The position numbers and the translations under genes are program-made. DNA of 64,000 nucleotides, from NCBI GenBank assembly GCA_944349545.1, contig CALVNG010000003.1, positions 1-64,000 of the forward strand. The letters run 5' to 3'. The notes under the pieces are model-generated. The model ran no database searches and was not told the origin of the DNA. It saw only the letters and a program-made list of their open reading frames with translations. Of the stretch, positions 15,249-25,900 are shown piece by piece (within the stretch, counting starts at the first letter, position 1; every line of letters starts with the position of its first letter). The DNA is from an uncultured Eubacteriales bacterium (GTDB lineage Bacteria > Bacillota > Clostridia > Christensenellales > Aristaeellaceae).

Positions 15249-17762
15249 ATGCTACGGAGAACCCTTTTGAAACTCGGCGTGCTGGCGCTGTGCGCAGCGA
15301 TGCTGCTGATGCCCGCGGTGGCCTGCGCGGCGGCCTCGCTGGAGGCGGACATCGGCTATGACAGCGTGATCACCTATGTGCGCACGCTGCCTGTCCGCAT
15401 CAGGATCACCAACACGGGCGCGGACGCGTCGGGAACGGTGATGGTGGACGTGAACCGCAACGATCGGGAATATGACCGCTATGAGCTGCCCCTGTCCATC
15501 GCGTCGGGCAGCACGCTGGAGGCAAGCCTGCCCGTGGTGCTCACCCAGATGCAGAAAAGCTATACCGTCCGCTGGGTGGTGAACGGGGAAACCGTGGCGC
15601 AGCAGGACATAGAGCCTGGCGGCACGATCGACCCTTCCACGCTGATCGTGGGCGCGCTCGGGGGAAACGCGGCAGATTTCTCCAGCTTCAGCATCACCAA
15701 GGCGGCTGACCCCCTGCTGCGCGAGGAATACTGGACCGTCCTGCCTTTGGACGCGGCGTCCTTCCCCTCGGATGAGGAAAGCCTGCGCTTTTTTGACATG
15801 CTGGCTGTGGATGGCTTTGATATGAGCACGCTGACCGAGCGGCAGCAGGATGCGCTCGACGGCTGGCTCAAGAGCGGCGGTGTGGTCATCGTGGGCGGCG
15901 GCGCCAAGGCGGCGGAAAATTTCAGCTTTTTTGAAAAATACACGGGCATTTCCGCCGGTACGCCGGAAAATGGAGGCGATATCACCGCCGGGCTGCTTGA
16001 AGCCTTTGGCGTGAGCGGCGAGCCGCTTGGCCAGGAGGTGATGACCGTATCGCTGGAGGGTGGCGGCGGACAGCCGGTGGGCGCCTCCGCGGCGGACGTG
16101 ACGCCCGTGGAAAAGGGGTACGTGGTCACATGCGCCTTTGCCATCAGCGAAAAGCCGCTGAATGCCTGGCTGGAGAAAAACGCCCTGTGGCAGCGCCTGC
16201 TTCTTTCCTGCATCCAGACGCGCTATCAGGACATGGTAACAGGCCGCCGCTATGGCGGATATGTGCGTGATGGAAACGCATCCGTGGATACGTCCGTGAC
16301 CCGGCAGATCGGCGTGGAAAACACCGGCGCCGCGGCGCTGCCCATGGTGGTGGTCGGGGCGTTCGTGCTGCTGGCCGGGTTTGGCGGCTATTGGCTGCTC
16401 AAGCGTCTGGACCGGCGCGAATGGATGTGGGCCATGGTGCCCGCGCTGGCGGTCGTCGCGTCGCTGGCGCTGTGGGGGCTGAGCGAGGCCCTTCCGCTGC
16501 GCAGGCCTGCCGCTGCCTACTACACCGTCGTCCATGTGGACCAAAACGGCCATCAGGATGGCTACACCGCCGTCATGGCCGCCAAGGCCGGGCGTGAATC
16601 CATGACCGTGGCCGCGGCAAACGGCAGGGTGGAGGCGCTCGACACCATTTCCTACTACACCAACAACGATCCCTTCAACCTGGAAAACGCCGCCGAGCTG
16701 CGCTATGTGCTGACCTATGGTCCGACAACAACGATCACCTATCCCGAAAGCGGCTCATGGAATTGCGTCTCCCTGGTGGTGCGCGACGCGCCGACCGAGG
16801 AAATGGGCGGCGTATCCGGCACCTGCTTCTGGGAGGGGGACAGCCTGGTATTCAGCGTGACCAACAACAGCCGTATCTCCCTTGACAACGGCGTGATTCT
16901 GACGGATTACGGTTTTGTCAAGGTGGACGGACTGCTGCCGGGACAGACGGCCGAGGCGAGGCTTACGCCGCTGCCCGACGCCGCGCCCGGCGCGCCGAGG
17001 GACCGCGAGGACGCCTTTGGGGACGGTGTGCTCCTGAGCGATACCGACCTGACAACCTACTCGTATTCCTACTACGATTTTGTGGAACGGGCCACCTTTG
17101 CAGACCCCAAGGACATGAGCGAGGAGGAATACAGGGAAGCCATGATTCAGCGCTCTCTGCTCATCGACATCAGCCGCGAAAGCGAGGAGAGCAGGTTCCG
17201 CTTCATGGCGTTCTGCGACGGGCTGACCGACCTAGCGCTGGAGGTGGACGGCGAGCCGGTGACGCGTACCGCGCAGCGCGGCGTCATCAGCGTGGAGCTG
17301 GCCTATGATCCCGTGGCCAAGGACGGGAACGTGCGCTTCCTGCGCGACAGCTTCCCCGTCTACTTGGCCGGGGAGGATGCGGACGGAAAGCCCCTGCTGG
17401 AGAAGCAGCTCGATCCCGATCAATACCAGAGCTTCCCGCTGGTTGAAAGCCGGGCTTTCGCCTTTGACCTGAGCGCTCTGCCCCAGGGAATGCGCGTGAC
17501 GCAGATGGATATTTCCACCCGCTACGCTTACTATTCCTACCAGATTTCGCTCTATCATCCCGCTACCGGCAAATGGGATAAATACAAGCGCTACACCGTG
17601 GATGACGTCATGGGGCAGAACAAGACGGAAAGCATCCTGCCGGACCTGCAGGAGTACCTGCTGGACGGCTTCCTGTACTGCCGGTTTGAAAAGCTGGGCG
17701 CGGCGGACGGCTATGCCGACATCGACACACCGACGATCACCATGGAAGGGAGGGTGGAATGA
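15249..17762 (+). CDS. Large secreted/membrane protein, first gene of the MoxR-ABC operon
   Basis: An 837-residue protein with an N-terminal signal sequence (residues 1-26, LGVLALCAAMLLMPAVACA). Residues about 27-370 look like an extracytoplasmic region with strand-rich domains and a segment LDGWLKSGGVVIVGGGAK near 215-232 that resembles DUF4350/glutamine-amidotransferase-like modules. Two transmembrane helices follow near 376-395 and 405-425, then a second large extracytoplasmic part of about 400 residues. AAGGAGG at 15234 fixes ATG 15249. The stop overlaps the ABC ATPase start (ATGA). The context suggests an accessory or substrate-facing component of the ABC system, like the large extracytoplasmic partners of gliding-type ABC transporters. 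I do not recognise a catalytic site. Confidence 0.75.
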   Translation: MLRRTLLKLGVLALCAAMLLMPAVACAAASLEADIGYDSVITYVRTLPVRIRITNTGADASGTVMVDVNRNDREYDRYELPLSIASGSTLEASLPVVLTQMQKSYTVRWVVNGETVAQQDIEPGGTIDPSTLIVGALGGNAADFSSFSITKAADPLLREEYWTVLPLDAASFPSDEESLRFFDMLAVDGFDMSTLTERQQDALDGWLKSGGVVIVGGGAKAAENFSFFEKYTGISAGTPENGGDITAGLLEAFGVSGEPLGQEVMTVSLEGGGGQPVGASAADVTPVEKGYVVTCAFAISEKPLNAWLEKNALWQRLLLSCIQTRYQDMVTGRRYGGYVRDGNASVDTSVTRQIGVENTGAAALPMVVVGAFVLLAGFGGYWLLKRLDRREWMWAMVPALAVVASLALWGLSEALPLRRPAAAYYTVVHVDQNGHQDGYTAVMAAKAGRESMTVAAANGRVEALDTISYYTNNDPFNLENAAELRYVLTYGPTTTITYPESGSWNCVSLVVRDAPTEEMGGVSGTCFWEGDSLVFSVTNNSRISLDNGVILTDYGFVKVDGLLPGQTAEARLTPLPDAAPGAPRDREDAFGDGVLLSDTDLTTYSYSYYDFVERATFADPKDMSEEEYREAMIQRSLLIDISRESEESRFRFMAFCDGLTDLALEVDGEPVTRTAQRGVISVELAYDPVAKDGNVRFLRDSFPVYLAGEDADGKPLLEKQLDPDQYQSFPLVESRAFAFDLSALPQGMRVTQMDISTRYAYYSYQISLYHPATGKWDKYKRYTVDDVMGQNKTESILPDLQEYLLDGFLYCRFEKLGAADGYADIDTPTITMEGRVE

Positions 17763-18697
17763 TGCTGGTTCTTGACGGACTTACGCGCTATTACGGGTCT
17801 TTTCTCGCGCTGGACCATCTAAGCCTGACCATCCATGACGGCGAGCTTCACGGCTTCGTGGGCCCCAACGGCGCGGGCAAAACCACCACCATGCGCATTT
17901 TAGCGACGCTGCTCAAACCCACCGAGGGAACGGCCACGCTGGACGGCGTGGATGTGGCGGGCCGTCCGCGCGAAATTCGCCGCCTGATGGGCTATATGCC
18001 GGATTTTTTCGGCGTTTATGACCGGTTGAAATCCTGGGAATACCTGGACTTCTACGCGCGTTGCTACGGCTTTGGCCCCAAGGAACGCAGGCGTATGACC
18101 GACAGCCTGCTGGAGCTGGTGAACCTCAGTGACAAGCGCGACAGCTATGTGGATGTGCTCTCCCGTGGCATGAAGCAGCGGCTGTGCCTGGCGCGCGCGC
18201 TCATCCACGACCCGCGCCTGCTCATTCTGGACGAGCCCGCCTCCGGCATGGACCCGCGCGCCCGCGCGGAGATGAAGGGTATTCTGCGCACGCTCAAGGA
18301 CATGGGCAAAACGGTGCTCATCTCCTCGCACATCCTGCCGGAGCTGTCCGAGATGTGCGACTCGCTCACCATCATTGACCATGGTCGGCTGGTGTTCTCC
18401 GGTTCGGTAGAGGAGCTGGGAAGGCATATGAGCGGAAACGCGCCCATTCAGGTGCGCCTGGCCGCCGGTGCGGAGGCAGGCGCGGTCGAGGCTGCCGTCA
18501 TGCTCATTCGCCAGTATCCGGGCGTAACCGGCGTGGGACGCGAGGAGGGCAACGTGCTCACCGTGGATTTCGACGGCGGAGAGGACGCGACCGCGGACCT
18601 GCTCAGGCAGCTCGCCGCCGGCGCTCCGCTGGTGGATTTCCACCGCCCGCCCCTCAACCTGGAAAAGGTCTTTATGGAGGTGACGCAGGGTGAATAA
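17759..18697 (+). CDS. ABC transporter ATP-binding protein
   Basis: A 312-residue ATPase. Walker A is GPNGAGKTT at 35-43, the signature is LSRGMKQRL (an LSGGQ variant), Walker B is LLILDEPASGMDP, and the switch histidine lies in LISSHILPE. The last 90 residues form the extra C-terminal domain common in ABC-2 exporters of the CcmA/NatA type. It energises the permease encoded directly downstream, with which it overlaps by eight bases. The partner proteins in the operon (membrane VWA proteins, MoxR) suggest export or assembly of cell-surface components, not nutrient uptake. The transported substrate is unknown. Confidence 0.94.
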   Translation: MMLVLDGLTRYYGSFLALDHLSLTIHDGELHGFVGPNGAGKTTTMRILATLLKPTEGTATLDGVDVAGRPREIRRLMGYMPDFFGVYDRLKSWEYLDFYARCYGFGPKERRRMTDSLLELVNLSDKRDSYVDVLSRGMKQRLCLARALIHDPRLLILDEPASGMDPRARAEMKGILRTLKDMGKTVLISSHILPELSEMCDSLTIIDHGRLVFSGSVEELGRHMSGNAPIQVRLAAGAEAGAVEAAVMLIRQYPGVTGVGREEGNVLTVDFDGGEDATADLLRQLAAGAPLVDFHRPPLNLEKVFMEVTQGE

Positions 18698-19595
18698 CCC
18701 GATCTTTGCCTTTTCGGCCATCCGGCGCATGCGATCGGCTCGCACGCCGCTGCTCGTTACGCTGTATTCGCTGCTGCTGGCGACGCTGGCCTATTTCACG
18801 GTATACGGACGCTTCATGGACGCAACGGTCACGCTGGGGGATATGCGCCTGAGCGTGGACGGCTACGCGTACATGGTCATGCTGCAGTTCGGCATGCTGG
18901 TGCTGGTGGCCCCCGCCATGACCGCCGGCAGCATCAGCGGCGAAAGGGAGCGCCAGACGCTGGATCTGCTGCTGGTCACGGACACCGGTACGGGCAGGCT
19001 GGTGCTGGGCAAGCTGCTGGAAAGCTTCGGTTTTCTTGCGCTGCTGGTGATGTGCTCCCTGCCGATGCTCTCCCTGGTGCTGATCACCGGTGGCGCGACG
19101 TTTGGGCAGGTTATGGTGAGCGTGGCGTTTCTTTTGCTGACGGCGCTGGCGGCGCTCAGCGTAGGGCTGCTGTGCTCGTCGCTGTTTCAGCGCACGGTCA
19201 CGGCCACGGTGATGAGCTACCTGTCGGTGTTCGCGCTGGGCATCGTCACGCTTCTGCCCCTGTGGTACGATGTCAAACGCATCGGCGACCTCTACGACGC
19301 CATGAACATCGTGGGCCAGCCGCTGCACATGATCGAATACACGCCGCTCTCCTTTACCCTCAACCCCGGCCTGGGCCTGTTTTCGCTGCTTGCCGCGCAG
19401 ACGCAGATGTTTTCCGGCACGCTCTGGCAGTTCAGCTACAGCCTGGCCAATACCTATGCCTACCTGCCCTTCGACCATTTCCTGTACTGCAATATGGCGT
19501 TTCTGGGGGCGGCGTCCGTGCTGCTGACCGCGCTTGCCGCGCTGAACCTGCATGTGCGCAAGCCCAAAGCGCCGAAAGGAAGCAAACGAGCATGA
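18690..19595 (+). CDS. ABC-2 type transporter permease
   Basis: A 301-residue integral membrane protein with about six hydrophobic helices. The cytoplasmic loop GSISGERERQTLDLLLVT after the second helix is the hallmark of ABC-2 permeases (the E-R-E-x-T-L-x-L-L motif). The start is GTG 18690, preceded by GGAGG, inside the end of the ATPase gene. The stop overlaps the next start as ATGA. With the upstream ATPase it would make a dimeric exporter, and the downstream genes are likely functional partners because translation is coupled throughout. Confidence 0.92.
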   Translation: MNNPIFAFSAIRRMRSARTPLLVTLYSLLLATLAYFTVYGRFMDATVTLGDMRLSVDGYAYMVMLQFGMLVLVAPAMTAGSISGERERQTLDLLLVTDTGTGRLVLGKLLESFGFLALLVMCSLPMLSLVLITGGATFGQVMVSVAFLLLTALAALSVGLLCSSLFQRTVTATVMSYLSVFALGIVTLLPLWYDVKRIGDLYDAMNIVGQPLHMIEYTPLSFTLNPGLGLFSLLAAQTQMFSGTLWQFSYSLANTYAYLPFDHFLYCNMAFLGAASVLLTALAALNLHVRKPKAPKGSKRA

Positions 19596-21049
19596 GAGAG
19601 CTGGAACGCGCGCTTGGACCCGTCAAACGCCGCATGCGGGCACAGCGCACCTTGATCTGGGCCACGTACGGCCTCTTTGCGGGCGCGGTCGGCGTGCTTC
19701 TTTTGCGTGCGGCGTCCTTTATATGGGCTTTTCCCACGGTGGTTGTCTGGAGCGCGGCGACGCTGGCGGCCCTGCCCGCTGCCTTCGCGCTGATCGCCTG
19801 GCTGTGGCCCATTACCTCGCTGGATGCGGCGCGGCAGGCCGACGCGCTGGGCCTGATGGCCCGCGCGCAGACCGCCGTGATGCTGGGCGGATGCGATACC
19901 GATATGGCACGTCTGCAGCGAAAGGATGCGCTGAGCAGCCTCAAGACCCTGGAACCCGCCCGTCAGATGGCTCTCAGGCCGCCCCGGCTGGCCTGGATCG
20001 GTACGCTGGCCTGCGCGGCGCTGGTGGGCGTGAGCTTTTTGATTCCCAATCCGCAGGCACAGGCGCTCAGGGAGCAGGAGGCGTTTCATGCCGAGATGGT
20101 GGAGCAGGCGCAGAAGGTGGACGAAGGCGCCACGGCGCTGGACGCGAACGCCGCTGAGACCCCGGAGCTGCGCAGGCTGCTGGGCGATTTGTCTGGGGAG
20201 CTGCGCCGCGCCGAGAGCGTGCGCGATGCCCTGACCGCCGTGGACACCGCCGAACGCAAGGTGGAAAGCCTGGAGGCGCGTACGGCCAGAGATGCGCTGG
20301 ACGCCATGCGCGCCGCAGGCCTTAGCGCGCTGGCCCAATCCCTGGAGGATGGAGACGCGCTGGCCGCGCAGCAGGCCTTGGAGGCCGGGGAGACAAGGGA
20401 ACTGCTCTCCGATGCGGCTGCCAAGGCGTCGGACCAGACGGCCGCCCAGCAGCTCAGCCGGGCGGCGCAGGCTTTGATTTCCGGCGAGGCACAGGAGGCG
20501 CTTTCCGCGCTGCAGGCCGCCGCCTCCGGCCAGACGGACGCCAGCGCGCAGGCGCTGGCGCTCGCTGGCATGGTGCGCGGCGCGGCGGCGCGTACAGGAG
20601 CGCAAAGCGCCCAGGGCACGATCGCTTCCCTGGCGCACAGCGGCGCGGGCCAGCAGGGAGCGAGCGACCAGGAGGGACATGGCCAGCCAGGCGGAGGGGC
20701 CGGCCTGGGCTCGTCCGACGGGGACGGGGGCGTAAACCCCGCGCAGGCCGCCTCGCCTGTGCAGGGCGCGGCGGAGCCCGAAAAGAAGGTCGCGGACTAT
20801 GAGGCTATCTATGACCCCACCCGACTGGGGACCTCCGGAGAGATTCTGAACGAGCGCGGTCAGATGGGCGAGGGGGAGATCCTGGAGGCGCAGGCAGGAA
20901 GGGGCGCAGGCAGCCCGGAGGGCAGCGTGCCCTACCGGCAGGCCCTGCCGGAGTACCGCGAGGCGGCCGCGGAAGCCGCGCAGGACGCGGACCTGCCCGC
21001 CTATGCCCGCCAGTGGGTCGAAACGTATTTCAACGCGCTTGCGCAATGA
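19592..21049 (+). CDS. Membrane-anchored helical protein of unknown function in the MoxR operon
   Basis: A 485-residue protein I cannot assign to a named family. Two close transmembrane helices near the N-terminus (about 22-42 and 46-68) and a third near 130-148 (LAWIGTLACAALVGVSFLI) precede a long Ala/Gln/Glu-rich helical region (about 155-340). Then comes a Gly/Gln-rich low-complexity linker (about 345-390) and a conserved-looking tail (YEAIYDPTRLGTSGEILNE onward) ending RQWVETYFNALAQ. The arrangement recalls DUF4175-like membrane proteins found with MoxR/VWA clusters, but that is inference. It overlaps both neighbours: ATGA with the permease, and its stop lies within an ATGATG before the MoxR gene. 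Confidence 0.7.
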   Translation: MRELERALGPVKRRMRAQRTLIWATYGLFAGAVGVLLLRAASFIWAFPTVVVWSAATLAALPAAFALIAWLWPITSLDAARQADALGLMARAQTAVMLGGCDTDMARLQRKDALSSLKTLEPARQMALRPPRLAWIGTLACAALVGVSFLIPNPQAQALREQEAFHAEMVEQAQKVDEGATALDANAAETPELRRLLGDLSGELRRAESVRDALTAVDTAERKVESLEARTARDALDAMRAAGLSALAQSLEDGDALAAQQALEAGETRELLSDAAAKASDQTAAQQLSRAAQALISGEAQEALSALQAAASGQTDASAQALALAGMVRGAAARTGAQSAQGTIASLAHSGAGQQGASDQEGHGQPGGGAGLGSSDGDGGVNPAQAASPVQGAAEPEKKVADYEAIYDPTRLGTSGEILNERGQMGEGEILEAQAGRGAGSPEGSVPYRQALPEYREAAAEAAQDADLPAYARQWVETYFNALAQ

Positions 21050-21066
21050 TGAGGAGGATGCGGGAC

Positions 21067-22047
21067 ATGATTCCACAGGAGCAGATCGAGTCCTTTTTTG
21101 ATACGGTACAGGCCATCAGGACCGAAATCGCCAAGGAGATCGTCGGTCAGGAGCGCGTGGTGGAGCAGCTGCTCACCGCGCTCATCGCGGGCGGCAACGT
21201 ACTGCTGGAGGGCGTGCCGGGCCTGGGAAAGACGCGCCTTGTGCGCACGCTCTCCAGCGTGTTTGACCTGCCGTTCAGCCGCATCCAGTTCACGCCCGAC
21301 CTGATGCCTGCCGACATCACCGGCACCAACATCATCGTCAAGACCGACGCGGGCAACGAGTTCCGCTTCCGCAAGGGGCCGCTGTTCGCCTCCATCGTGC
21401 TGGCGGACGAGATCAACCGCGCCACGCCCAAGACGCAGGCGGCACTTCTGGAGGCCATGCAGGAGCATTCCGTCACCGTGGGCGGAGAGACGCACGCGCT
21501 GTCGGAGCCCTACTTCGTGCTGGCCACGCAGAACCCCATGGAGCAGGAGGGCACCTACCCCCTGCCGGAAGCGCAGCTGGACCGCTTCATGCTGAAAATT
21601 CTGGTGGATTTTCCCACGCTGGAGGAACTGGCTGAAATCGTGGGCCTGACCACCGCGCCCCAGACCAGCCACGCCACATGCGTCGCCAACGCAGACACGC
21701 TCATGGGCCTGCGCGCGGTGGCGCAGGAGGTGCCCGTGGCGCAGGCCGTGCGTGATTTCGCGCTGCGGCTGGTATTGGCCACGCACCCCGAGCTGGACCA
21801 AAGCCCGGAGCTGGTGCGCCGCTGCGTGCGCTTCGGTGCCAGCCCGCGCGCGGCGCAGGCGCTGATTGCCACCTCGCGTGCCCGTGCGCTGATGAATGGG
21901 CGCTACAACGTGGCCTTTGAGGACATCGAGGCCGTTGCGCCCGCGTGCCTCAGGCACCGCGTCGCGCTGAGCTTCGAGGGGATGGCGCAGGGCGAAACGG
22001 TAGAAGGCGTGATCGCCGCGCTGCTCAGGCAGCTTCCGCGCGGCTGA
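21067..22047 (+). CDS. MoxR family AAA+ ATPase
   Basis: A 326-residue AAA+ ATPase. Walker A is GVPGLGKT at 49-56, and RIQFTPDLMPADITGTNI is the MoxR signature. Walker B is IVLADEINRATPKTQ, with sensor 1 in LATQNPMEQEGTYPLPEAQLDRF and a C-terminal lid domain. MoxR proteins act as chaperones with VWA-domain partners, helping assemble or load cofactors into other complexes. Two VWA proteins and a DUF58 protein follow directly. Several in-frame ATGs exist (21046, 21049, 21058, 21067); GAGGAGG at 21051-21057 best fits 21067. Confidence 0.94.
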   Translation: MIPQEQIESFFDTVQAIRTEIAKEIVGQERVVEQLLTALIAGGNVLLEGVPGLGKTRLVRTLSSVFDLPFSRIQFTPDLMPADITGTNIIVKTDAGNEFRFRKGPLFASIVLADEINRATPKTQAALLEAMQEHSVTVGGETHALSEPYFVLATQNPMEQEGTYPLPEAQLDRFMLKILVDFPTLEELAEIVGLTTAPQTSHATCVANADTLMGLRAVAQEVPVAQAVRDFALRLVLATHPELDQSPELVRRCVRFGASPRAAQALIATSRARALMNGRYNVAFEDIEAVAPACLRHRVALSFEGMAQGETVEGVIAALLRQLPRG

Positions 22048-22067
22048 GGCAGGAGAGGAGCGGCACG

Positions 22068-22919
22068 ATGCTGAGCGATTCGTTTCTTAAGCGCCTGGAC
22101 GCATTGGCCCTACGCATGCGGCATCCGGCGGCAGGCGGTTCGGGGGGACTGAGGCGTTCGCGCGCGCTGGGCAGCAGCGTGGAGTTTTCTGACTTCCGCG
22201 AATATGCCGTGGGCGACGACATCCGCCGTGTGGATTGGAACGCCTACGCGCGCTTTGAAAAGCTGTTTCTCAAGCTGTTCATGGAGGAGCAGGAGCAGCG
22301 CGTCCATCTGATCGTGGACGCGAGCGCCTCCATGGATTTCGGAAAATGGGAACCCGCGCGCCAGCTGGCGCAGACGCTGGGCTACCTGTGTCTGTGCGGC
22401 GGCGACAGCGTAACGGTGTATACGCTGGGCGGCGGGGGAGAGCGGCACACGCGCCCGCTCCGGGGCCGGCATTGCTACCCGGAACTGTCCGCCTTTCTGG
22501 AGAGCGCGCAGCCCCAGGGCCGCGCGATGATCGAAACCGCCGTGCCAGCCCTGAGACTCGCGGGCGGCAGGGGCGCGTCCGTGCTCATCGGCGACCTGCT
22601 GGACGGCTGGGAACAGGCTGTGCTCTCGCTTTTGTACCGCAAGCAGGAAACGTCCGTTTTGCAGGTGTGGAGCGCTGCCGAATGGGACCCGCAGCTGGAG
22701 GATGCGGCCGAGCTGGTGGACAGCGAGACGGGTGAGCGTTTCCTGACTGCCGGGGGTTACGAGGCGCTGCGGCGCTATCGTGAAACCGCGCGCGCCTATG
22801 TGGAGGAGGTAACCGCCTTCTGCCGGGCGCGGGGCGTGTGCCACGGCCTGATCATCCCGGAGGAGCCGTTTGAGGAGCAGCTCATCCGCGCGCTCAGCGC
22901 CGCCGGGCTGGTCGCCTGA
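22068..22919 (+). CDS. DUF58 domain protein
   Basis: A 283-residue protein with the DUF58 core GSSVEFSDFREYAVGDDIRRVDWNAYAR at about 40-67, followed by a VWA-like fold (LIVDASASMDFGKW, a recognisable DxSxS metal site). DUF58 proteins almost always pair with MoxR and VWA proteins and are thought to bind the MoxR ATPase. No membrane helix is seen, so it should be cytoplasmic. ATG 22068 follows AGGAGAGGAG. The 20-base gap to moxR and the 24-base gap to the next gene keep it in the operon. Confidence 0.92.
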   Translation: MLSDSFLKRLDALALRMRHPAAGGSGGLRRSRALGSSVEFSDFREYAVGDDIRRVDWNAYARFEKLFLKLFMEEQEQRVHLIVDASASMDFGKWEPARQLAQTLGYLCLCGGDSVTVYTLGGGGERHTRPLRGRHCYPELSAFLESAQPQGRAMIETAVPALRLAGGRGASVLIGDLLDGWEQAVLSLLYRKQETSVLQVWSAAEWDPQLEDAAELVDSETGERFLTAGGYEALRRYRETARAYVEEVTAFCRARGVCHGLIIPEEPFEEQLIRALSAAGLVA

Positions 22920-25900
22920 ATCACAAGAGGGGAGAAGGACGCGATGGAATGGCTGAATCCCGCGGGGGCCTGGGCGTTTCTCGGCTTTTTGCCGGTGATC
23001 GCGCTCTATGTGCTCAAGCGAAAGGCACGGCGCACGCCGGTGCCGAGCCTCCTTCTGTGGAAAAAAACCGAGGAACGCACCCGTCAGAATCGGCCGTTTC
23101 AGCGGCTCAGGAGCCAGCTGCTTCTGTGGCTGCAGCTGGCGATGGTGGCGCTTCTTTCGCTTGCGCTGATGCGCCCGGTTACCGCGGGCGGCCTCAAGGG
23201 AGAATGCCTGTTTGTTTTCGACCTGTCCGCCAGCATGCAGGCGGTGGACGGCGAGGGCCTGTCCCGACTGGAGGACGCGAAGCGTCAGGCCCTTGCTTTG
23301 CTGGAGGGCATGCGCGACGGGGATGCGGTCACGGTGCTTGCGGCGGGTCAGTCGTTTTCGCCGCTGGTGTCGCGCAGCACGGATCATGCCCTGGCTGCGC
23401 GCGCCATCCGGGAGCTGAAAGCGGGCAACGGAGGCGCAGACCTGTCCGGCGCGATGTCGCTGGCCACGGCCATGCGACGCGAGGCGCCCGGCATGGAGAT
23501 CTACGTATTCACCGACAGCGCCGCGCAGATTCCGCCGGAAGCGAACCTGCGCGCGGTGGGCGAAGGCGCGCCCAATGTGAGCCTGATGGACATGAGCCTG
23601 CAGCCGGAGGCAAATACGGCCTTCGTGCGCCTTGTCAGCCGGGGTGGGAATGCGCAGGTGGAGGTGGAATGCTACGCGGACGGCGCGCTGTGCGACGTGC
23701 GCGCCGTTTCGCTGGCCGACGGGGAGAGCCGGGGCGTGCTTTTGACCGTACCGGAGGGTACGCGCAGCGCCATGGCGCGCGTATCGCCCGGCGGCGCGCT
23801 GGCTGTGGACGATACGCGCTGGGCCGTGGAGCAGAGCCGGCGGCAGTATACCGCCCTGCTGGTGACGGAGAGCAACGTGTTTCTGGAGACGGCGCTGCGC
23901 CTTCGGCCGGAGCTGAACCTGGTGCTGGCCAGCCCACAGGACGCGCAGGCTGTCGCCGGATGCGATCTGTACATCTATGACGGCGTTTTGCCGGAAACCC
24001 TTCCGGAGACGGGGGCCGTTTGGGCCGTGAATCCGCCGGAAGCGGTTCTGGGCCTCAGGCCCGGCGAGGCCGTGCAGGGAGACGGAATCCTGCGCGCCGC
24101 CGCGGAGGGGGAAGCGGCGGAGATCTGCGAGCATCTCTTGCTGTCGGACGTGGCCATTCGTTCCTTCAGGCCGCTTTCGGGCGGAACGCCCGTGCTGCTT
24201 TCGGGCGGCGAGGCGCTGCTGGCCCTCTCCGACGGCAACGGACGGCGGGCGGCTGCGCTGGGCTTCGACCTGCACGACAGCAACCTTCCCCTCAAGGCGG
24301 ACTTTCCGGTGCTGGTGCAAAATCTGCTTTCGTGGCTCCTGCCGGACGCTGCCGCTTCCGTGGAGGCGGCCGGCTGCGGCGCTCCCGTTTCGTTTGTGCT
24401 GGACGCGCGCTGCCTGTCCGCGTACGTGGAGACGCCGGACGGACGACGGATTAACCTGGAGGGAAACAGCTTTTCCGATACGGACGCGCCCGGCGTTTAC
24501 CTTCTCGTGGAAACCCTTGCGGGCGGACAGGTGCGGGAAACGGCGTTTGCCTTGCATATCCCGCCGGAGGAAAGCGACACCCTGACCGTGCCTGCGTCCA
24601 CGGAGGGCGCGACCGTGCGGGAAACCTCCGGCTCCCAAGAGTGGACCGGCTGGGTGCTCGCGGTGCTGTTTGCCGTGATGCTGCTGGAATGGGAGGTGAG
24701 CCGCCGTGGGACTGGCGTTTGAATCGCTTTGGGCCCTGGCGCTGATTCCGTTGGGACTGGCTGCCGTATGGCTGATCGACCGCCGCTACCGGGTGCGCCT
24801 GAGGTCGGCGCGCAGGCGGGTTACGCTCTGCGCGCGCCTGCTTCTGTGCCTTGTGCTGGCGCTGGCCGTGGCCGGCCCGTCTGTCTTGACCACATCGGGC
24901 GCGGCGCAGCGGTGGGTGCTGATGGATGTGTCGGATTCCACACGCCAGCTTCACGCGCAGGCGGAGGAAACGGTCAGCCGCGCGCTCGTGCGCCTGCCAC
25001 AGGGGCAGGAGGCGGGCGTGATCGCCTTTGGCGCCGACGCCATGGTAGATACGCCTGCCAGCAGCGCGCCTGCCTTTTCGGGCGTGAGCGCCAGCGTGGA
25101 CCGGTCGGGCAGCGACCTGGACGGCGCGCTGCGCCTGGCGGCGGCCCTTATGCCAAGCGGCGGGAGCGGCGGCGTGACCGTTGTCAGCGACGGAAAGGCG
25201 GCGCTGTCCGCCTCCACGATGGACCTGATGGCTGCCGTGGGCGTGCGCGTGGATGTGCTGCCGCTGGAGACGGCGTCGGGGCCGGATGCCCAGATCAGCG
25301 AGCTGATCGCTCCCGCCGAGGTGTATGAGGGGCAGGCGGTGCCGCTTTCGGTTACCATCGACGCGAGCGCGGACATGGCGGCCACGCTGGTCTTGTATCA
25401 GAACGGCGAGGCCACCGACACCCGCGAGGTGACGCTCAAGGCGGGGGAAAACCGCTACGCCTTTTCCCTCGTGGCGCAAAAGACCGGCGTGGTTACCTAT
25501 GAGGCGCGGCTGGTCAGCCGGGAGGATGCCCAGAGCAGGAATAACGGCCTTGCGGCCTACGCTCGCGTGCTGGGCGCGCCGAACGTGCTGCTGGTGGAGG
25601 AATCGGGCACGGCGGAAAAGCTGTTCTCCGCGTCCGGCATGCGGGTGGAGCGCATCCGCCCCGCGGCCATGCCCTCCGGCGCGGACGGCTATCTGGCCTA
25701 CGATGCGGTCGTGCTCAACAACATTGATTTTGCCGCCGCCACGCAGCAGCAGTGGCAGGCGCTGGATCAGGCCGTGCGCGCCCTGGGGCGCGGGCTGCTG
25801 GTGCTGGGCGGCGATGCCAGCTACGCTCTGGGCGGCTATCGGGGTACAGTCCTCGAAGAGCTTCTGCCCGTGAGCATCGACGTGCGCAACAAGCAGCGCA